Shown here piece after piece: positions 59,967-64,000 of a stretch of DNA of 64,000 bases. Location: the NCBI GenBank assembly GCA_910577655.1, contig CAJTOW010000006.1, forward strand, positions 1-64,000, written 5' to 3'. The stretch is from an uncultured Lachnospiraceae bacterium (lineage in GTDB: Bacteria; Bacillota; Clostridia; Lachnospirales; Lachnospiraceae). The position numbers were made by a program, and so were the translations under genes. The notes under the pieces were generated by a model, which did no database searches, was not told the DNA's origin, and saw only the letters and a program-made list of their open reading frames with translations. How positions within the stretch are numbered: the stretch's first letter is position 1; the number at the start of each line of letters is the position of its first letter.

Positions 59967-61854
59967 TCAGCTGTCCTCCAGCACCACCACCTCAAACGGC
60001 CGCAGCTGCAGACATCTGCCGACTGTTCCTTCACTGATTTTGTGTTCACCTTTGTCTCTGGTTTGATCTCCAGTCCTATGTGCATCTCTGTTTTCTGTCC
60101 CATCCCCAACTCTAAGATCTGCCCCGTCTTCAATGATTCGGGGAGTTCCATGGTAATTTCCCAGAAGCTTCTGGTACCGGGCCCAGGCTGGGGCGGCGGG
60201 GATGGAAAGGTCTCTGGCGGTGAGGCTGCACAGAACTACCAGTTTTTTTGTCTTCTGCTGCCTGGTGCAGGCAGGCGGATCCGCGGAAAGCTTGTCAGCA
60301 GAACCGATATTAAAAGGCTCCAAAGCCGGAAATGATTCCTCCGGAGATGAGCCGCCTTCCTGGTTATCTCCGGTTCCCCCATCCAGAATCCGCTCATACG
60401 CCAGCACATCCGGGTTATCCTCCTCCAAAAAGGCGATCCGCCCTTGGGAGATGACCTTTTTCTCTTTCCGCAGTGTGATCAGTCTTTTATAGAAGGCATG
60501 GACGGAGTCGCTGTGGTCTTTCTGGTTTTCCACATTGATTGTCTGATAATTGTCTGTGATTCCGATCCAGGGGGTGCCAGTGGTGAAGCCGGCATGTTCT
60601 TTTGCAGACCACTGCATGGGTGTGCGGCTGTTGTCCCGGGAGCGGGCGGCCAGGATCTTTAGGGCCTCCCTGCGGGTCTTTCCCTGGTTCAGGAGGATCT
60701 GGTAGTAGTTGAGGCTTTCCACGTCCCGGTACTGGGAAATGTCCTGGAAGTGGGCATTGGTCATGCCCAGCTCCTCTCCCTGGAAAATGTAGGGAGTGCC
60801 CCGCATCAGGTGGATGGCGGCGGCCAGCATTTTCGCAGATTCTTTCCAGTATTGTCCCTCGTCGCCCAGGCGGGAGACGATCCGGGGCTGGTCATGGTTG
60901 CACCAGAAGAGGGCATTCCAGCCGCCGCCTTTTTCCATGCCCAGCTGCCATTTCTGGAACAGCTTTTTTAAGGCCATCCGGCTCCATGAGACTCCATTTG
61001 TCCCCGTTCTGGTAGTCAGTCTTTAAGTGGTGGAAATTGAAGCACATGGACAGCTCTTGTTCTCCGGGGCTGGAGTAGCGGATGCAGTTGTCCAGGGTGG
61101 TGGAGGACATTTCCCCTACCGTTACCATTTCCCCGATTCCCGTATCACGGACCAGCTCCTTGAGATAGTCGTGGATGCGGGGACCGTCGGAGTAGAAGCG
61201 GCGGCCGTCCCCGGCCGGATCGTCCTGGAGGATCTCCGGCTTGGAGACCAGGTTGATCACGTCGAACCGGAAGCCACGGACACCTTTGTCCTTCCAGAAA
61301 CGGATGACGGCTTTTAACTCCTCACGGACCCTGGGATTATCCCAGTTTAAGTCTGCCTGGGTCACGTCGAACAGGTGGAGATACCATTTGCCGAGGGCAG
61401 GGACGTACTCCCAGGCAGGGCCGCCAAACTTGGACTGCCAGTTGGTGGGGCAGTGGTCCGGGGTGCCCTCCCGGAACATGTAGTAGTCCTGGTATTCTTT
61501 CTCCCCGGCCAGGGCTTTCCGGAACCAGGGGTGGCTGGTGGAGGTGTGGTTAAATACCATATCCAGCATGATGCCCATGCCCCGTCTGCCGCTTTCGGCG
61601 ATCAGCTCCTCCATGTGGGCCATGGTGCCAAAACGGGGGTCAATGGCGCAGTAGTCTGCCACGTCGTATCCGTTGTCCCTCTGGGGGGAGGGGAAAACCG
61701 GGGTGAGCCACAGATAGTCCACGCCCAGGTCAGCCAGATAGTCCAGCTGTTCCAGGATGCCGCCCAGGTCCCCGAAGCCGTCGCCATTGGAATCCTTGAA
61801 GGATTTGGGGTAGATCTGGTATATGACCTTGTCGCTGAATGATTCTGTATTCAT
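59967..61854 (-). pseudogene. treC: GH13 trehalose-6-phosphate hydrolase/oligo-1,6-glucosidase, frameshifted
   Basis: Two overlapping frames (60892-61854 and 59967-60977) make one GH13 enzyme. The first has YPKSFKDSNGDGFGDL, D198 in GFRFDVINL and E248 in VTVGEMSS; the second has WCNHDQPRIVSR and RDNSRTPMQWS. The frame changes at a run of six As near 60966-60971; deleting one A rejoins them (DGLKKLFQKWQ). The C-terminal end (about 430 onward) has an unusually polar, low-complexity stretch. Neighbouring treP and a GntR repressor support trehalose 6-phosphate as substrate. It may be a true mutation, a phase-variable tract or a sequence error. Confidence 0.85.
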
Positions 61855-61884
61855 AATTTGATATGTTCCTTTCCATTGATTATT

Positions 61885-63297
61885 TTATCCGAGCTTCCGT
61901 TTTCCGATGACAATTGTCAGCACCAGGGGGATCACCACCGCGATCACCATGCACAGTGCAAAGCTTGCCATGTGCTGGGGCTGGATGGAGAGGATGCCGG
62001 GGAGGCCGCCGACTCCGATGGCATTGGCGGTGGTGGAGGTGGCTACACAGACAATGGCTGCCATGGCAGAGCCGATCATGCCGCAGACAAAGGGGAAGCC
62101 GTGTTTTAAGTTGACACCGAATATGGCTGGCTCGGTGACGCCCAGGTAGCAGGAAATGCCGGCGGGAACATTGACCTCCTGGGCTTCGGCATTCTTCCTC
62201 TGGAGGATCATCATGCCTGCTACTGCGGAGCCCTGGGCGATGTTGGATAGGGCGATCATGGGCCACAGCATGGTGCCGCCGTAATCGGCGATGAGCTGTA
62301 AATCAATGGCATTGGACATGTGGTGCAGACCGGTGATTACAAGGGGTGCGTAGACCAGGCCGAACAGTGCGCCGAATACTACCTTGAAGGAGCCGGTGAT
62401 GCCTGCGTATACTACTGCGGAGATGGCCGAACCGATCTTCCAGCCGATGGGGCCCAGGACAAAGTGGGAGGCCATGACAGCCAGCAGGAGGCTGCAGAAG
62501 GGCACCACGATCATGGATACCACCTGGGGTGTGATCCGGCGGAAGAATTTCTCCAGATAGGCCAGGGTGAAGGCGGCCAGTACAGCGGGGATCACCTGGG
62601 CCTGGTAGCCGATCATGTTGACCTGGAAGAATCCGAAATTCCATTTTGGAATGTCTGCGGCAGCGGTGCCTGCCACTGCGTAGGCGTTTAACAGCTGGCC
62701 GGATACCAGAGTCAGGCCCAGGACGATTCCAAGCATCTGGGTGGTGCCCATCTTCTTTGTCACGGACCAGCAGATACCAACGGGCAGCATGTGGAACACG
62801 GCTTCTCCGATGAGCCATAAGAAGCTGTCAATGCCAGACCAGAACTGACTGATATCACACAGTGTTTTCGTGCCGTTTTCAAATAGGTACATGCTGTCGA
62901 TACAGTTGCGGAAGCCCAGGATCAGGCCGCCGGTGATGATGGCCGGAATCAGGGGAGCGAAGATCTCCGCCAGGGCGGTAACGATCCGCTGGAGCACGTT
63001 CTGGTTCTTCTTGGCGGCCTGCTTTACCGCATCCCTGGAGCCGCCTTCGATGCCTGCCTCCTTGATGAAATCATTGTAAAAATCAGATACCGTGTTGCCG
63101 ATGATCACCTGGAACTGGCCGGACTGGGTGAAGCTTCCCTTTACCACCTTCATGGCTCCGATGGCGGGGACATCCGCCTTTGCCGGGTCTGCCAGGGCAA
63201 ACCGCATCCGGGTCATACAGTGTGAAACTGCCGCGATATTTTCCTTCCCGCCTACCAGGTTCAGAAGCTCTTTTGCATCCTCTGAATACTTACCCAT
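61885..63297 (-). CDS. treP: Trehalose-type PTS transporter EIIBC
   Basis: A 470-aa PTS permease. The EIIB domain (about 1-85) has the phosphocysteine in AVSHCMTRMRFAL, and the EIIC domain (about 105-465) about ten hydrophobic segments with FGVNLKHGFPF near the end. No EIIA domain is fused, so a glucose-type EIIA elsewhere must serve it. GAGGG precedes the ATG. It is transcribed first, ahead of the GH13 gene. Confidence 0.9.
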   Translation of the reverse strand: MGKYSEDAKELLNLVGGKENIAAVSHCMTRMRFALADPAKADVPAIGAMKVVKGSFTQSGQFQVIIGNTVSDFYNDFIKEAGIEGGSRDAVKQAAKKNQNVLQRIVTALAEIFAPLIPAIITGGLILGFRNCIDSMYLFENGTKTLCDISQFWSGIDSFLWLIGEAVFHMLPVGICWSVTKKMGTTQMLGIVLGLTLVSGQLLNAYAVAGTAAADIPKWNFGFFQVNMIGYQAQVIPAVLAAFTLAYLEKFFRRITPQVVSMIVVPFCSLLLAVMASHFVLGPIGWKIGSAISAVVYAGITGSFKVVFGALFGLVYAPLVITGLHHMSNAIDLQLIADYGGTMLWPMIALSNIAQGSAVAGMMILQRKNAEAQEVNVPAGISCYLGVTEPAIFGVNLKHGFPFVCGMIGSAMAAIVCVATSTTANAIGVGGLPGILSIQPQHMASFALCMVIAVVIPLVLTIVIGKRKLG

Positions 63298-63330
63298 GAT
63301 TGTTCCCTCCGTTTTTTGAATGTTTTAAAT

Positions 63331-63342
63331 TTGTTTAAACAA
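63331..63342. promoter_or_regulatory. TreR-type operator O1
   Basis: TTGTTTAAACAA palindrome, 34 bases upstream of the treP start, downstream of its -10 box. Confidence 0.8.
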
Positions 63343-63353
63343 GTTATGTATTA

Positions 63354-63382
63354 TATATACAATACTTGTTTAAACAAGTCAA
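63354..63382 (-). promoter_or_regulatory. treP promoter
   Basis: Minus strand TTGACT, 17-base spacer, TATATA. Operator O2 fills the spacer and overlaps the -35 box. Confidence 0.75.
63364..63379. promoter_or_regulatory. TreR-type operator O2
   Basis: ACTTGTTTAAACAAGT, a perfect 16-base palindrome in the promoter spacer. Confidence 0.85.
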
Positions 63383-63405
63383 TGATTTTTGAAAAGAAAA
63401 TAAAT

Positions 63406-63417
63406 TTGTTCAAACAA
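63406..63417. promoter_or_regulatory. TreR-type operator O3
   Basis: TTGTTCAAACAA, the same palindrome with one central change, between the divergent genes. Three sites with spacings of about 33 and 42 bases suggest looping or joint control of both directions. Confidence 0.75.
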
Positions 63418-63448
63418 GCTGAGGGGTTTTTTCCAGAGCGTACCCTTT

Positions 63449-63474
63449 GGAACAACTCTCCCGTGAATAGTAAC
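63449..63474. repeat. R4 end fragment
   Basis: GGAACAACTCTCCCGTGAAT then AGTAAC is the reverse of the left end of R4. Confidence 0.5.
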
Positions 63475-63624
63475 TAATAAATATAAGTAAGAACGGAAAA
63501 ATGGAAGATTTGACTTGCAGGTCAGCTGGGGGTATAATAGCTTTGCCGGCTGCTTCTTTTCTTTTATGAAATGGTGTGGCAAAGGATTCCGGGACATAAA
63601 GGGATACGGGAGGAAGAGGAACAG

Positions 63625-64000
63625 ATGCCTAAAAGTATCTACGAGAACATTTACAGAGACTTAAAGCAGAAGATAGAAGAGAATACCTACACCTATCAGG
63701 AGCTGCTGCCGCCGGAGAATGTGCTGGTGCAGACCTATGGCTGTTCCCGCAATACCCTGCGCAGGGCAGTGGGGCGCCTGGTGACCGACGGGTATGTGCA
63801 GACCATGCAGGGGAAGGGAGTCCGGAATATCTACCGGCCTGTGGACCAGACCGCCTTTACCATCGGGGAGATCGAGAGCTTCCGGGAGTCAGCCCTCAGA
63901 AACGGCCAGAAGCCCCGGACCCAGGTGCTTCTGTTCACCGAGCTTTCCTTAAATGGGCACCAGGCGGTCGTCACCGGATTCCAGCCGGGAACCCGGGTCT
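63625..64000 (+). CDS. treR: GntR-family regulator, TreR type, partial
   Basis: The first 125 codons of a GntR/HutC regulator, cut off by the window end. SIYENIYRDLKQKIEE and YGCSRNTLRRAVGRLVTDGYV form the winged helix, followed by the start of a UTRA domain (PVDQTAFTIGEIESF). GAGG lies before the ATG at 63625. Divergent from treP with three palindromic operators between, so it very likely represses the trehalose genes and is released by trehalose 6-phosphate. Confidence 0.87.
   Translation, partial: MPKSIYENIYRDLKQKIEENTYTYQELLPPENVLVQTYGCSRNTLRRAVGRLVTDGYVQTMQGKGVRNIYRPVDQTAFTIGEIESFRESALRNGQKPRTQVLLFTELSLNGHQAVVTGFQPGTRV

Overview
The window looks like a chromosomal segment of a Lachnospiraceae-type Firmicute (Clostridium/Enterocloster/Hungatella-like). 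The grounds are strong Shine-Dalgarno sites and sigma-A style promoters, adjacent ispH and S1 genes, a PadR/DUF1700/DUF4097/PspC module, a single-chain PurL, Rpn-family genes with EARG or EGRK tandem repeats, and many dispersed palindromic repeats. This is an inference from gene content; no rRNA, tRNA or CRISPR array was seen.

Layout. 0-2.6 kb (minus): ribulose-phosphate-epimerase-like, IspD/TarI-like cytidylyltransferase and zinc polyol dehydrogenase genes, a possible CDP-pentitol cassette. 3-4.3 kb: NhaC-type antiporter. 4.4-6.9 kb (minus): padR-DUF1700-DUF4097-pspC envelope module. 7.5-19.3 kb (minus): S1-domain protein, ispH, cmk, a BaiN/HI0933 flavoprotein, a large lipoprotein with a degenerate M28 peptidase domain, aspartate kinase and purL. 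19.6-24.9 kb (minus): a six-gene operon from one strong promoter (ATP-grasp amidoligase, alpha-E, transglutaminase, two M14 AstE/AspA proteins of which one lacks metal ligands, and a sigma-70-like protein without region 4). 25.4 kb: transaldolase-like fsa. 26-30.5 kb: gene remnants, an Rpn-family gene, a LysR regulator, a small membrane transporter and many repeats.

30.9-42.7 kb (plus) is a visibly AT-rich glycan locus. It opens with a serine-recombinase-like protein lacking catalytic arginines. It then carries two glycosyltransferase/RgpF-type genes, the D-glycero-D-manno-heptose nucleotide genes (HddA kinase, a fused HddC-GmhB, GmhA), two epimerases, a UDP-sugar dehydrogenase, an FkbM methyltransferase and a GT32 transferase, and ends at a clear terminator. 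43-53 kb (plus): M20 amidohydrolase, YheO-type regulator, then an SDR/ribose-type ABC transporter/allantoinase-like/carbamoylase-like/RidA operon that looks like uptake and hydrolysis of a cyclic ureide or hydantoin-like compound. 53.5-59.7 kb: a second Rpn-family gene, and a three-domain gene (Rossmann + TupA-like ATP-grasp + PLP aminotransferase) split by an IS3-family element with a 3-bp target duplication, followed by a HAD phosphatase. 59.9-64 kb: trehalose operon (frameshifted GH13 hydrolase, PTS EIIBC) divergent from a partial GntR repressor with three palindromic operators between.

The most notable non-genic content is the repeats: a short non-autonomous transposon family (77-101 bp, inverted ends, 4-bp CTAG-like duplications), about 14 copies of a 31-base palindrome with compensatory changes in its arms, and at least four further repeat families. 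The best candidates for undescribed biology are the amidoligase operon with its truncated sigma-like protein, the Rossmann module shared by five glycan proteins, the catalytically dead recombinase at the head of the glycan locus, and the ATP-grasp/aminotransferase fusion.
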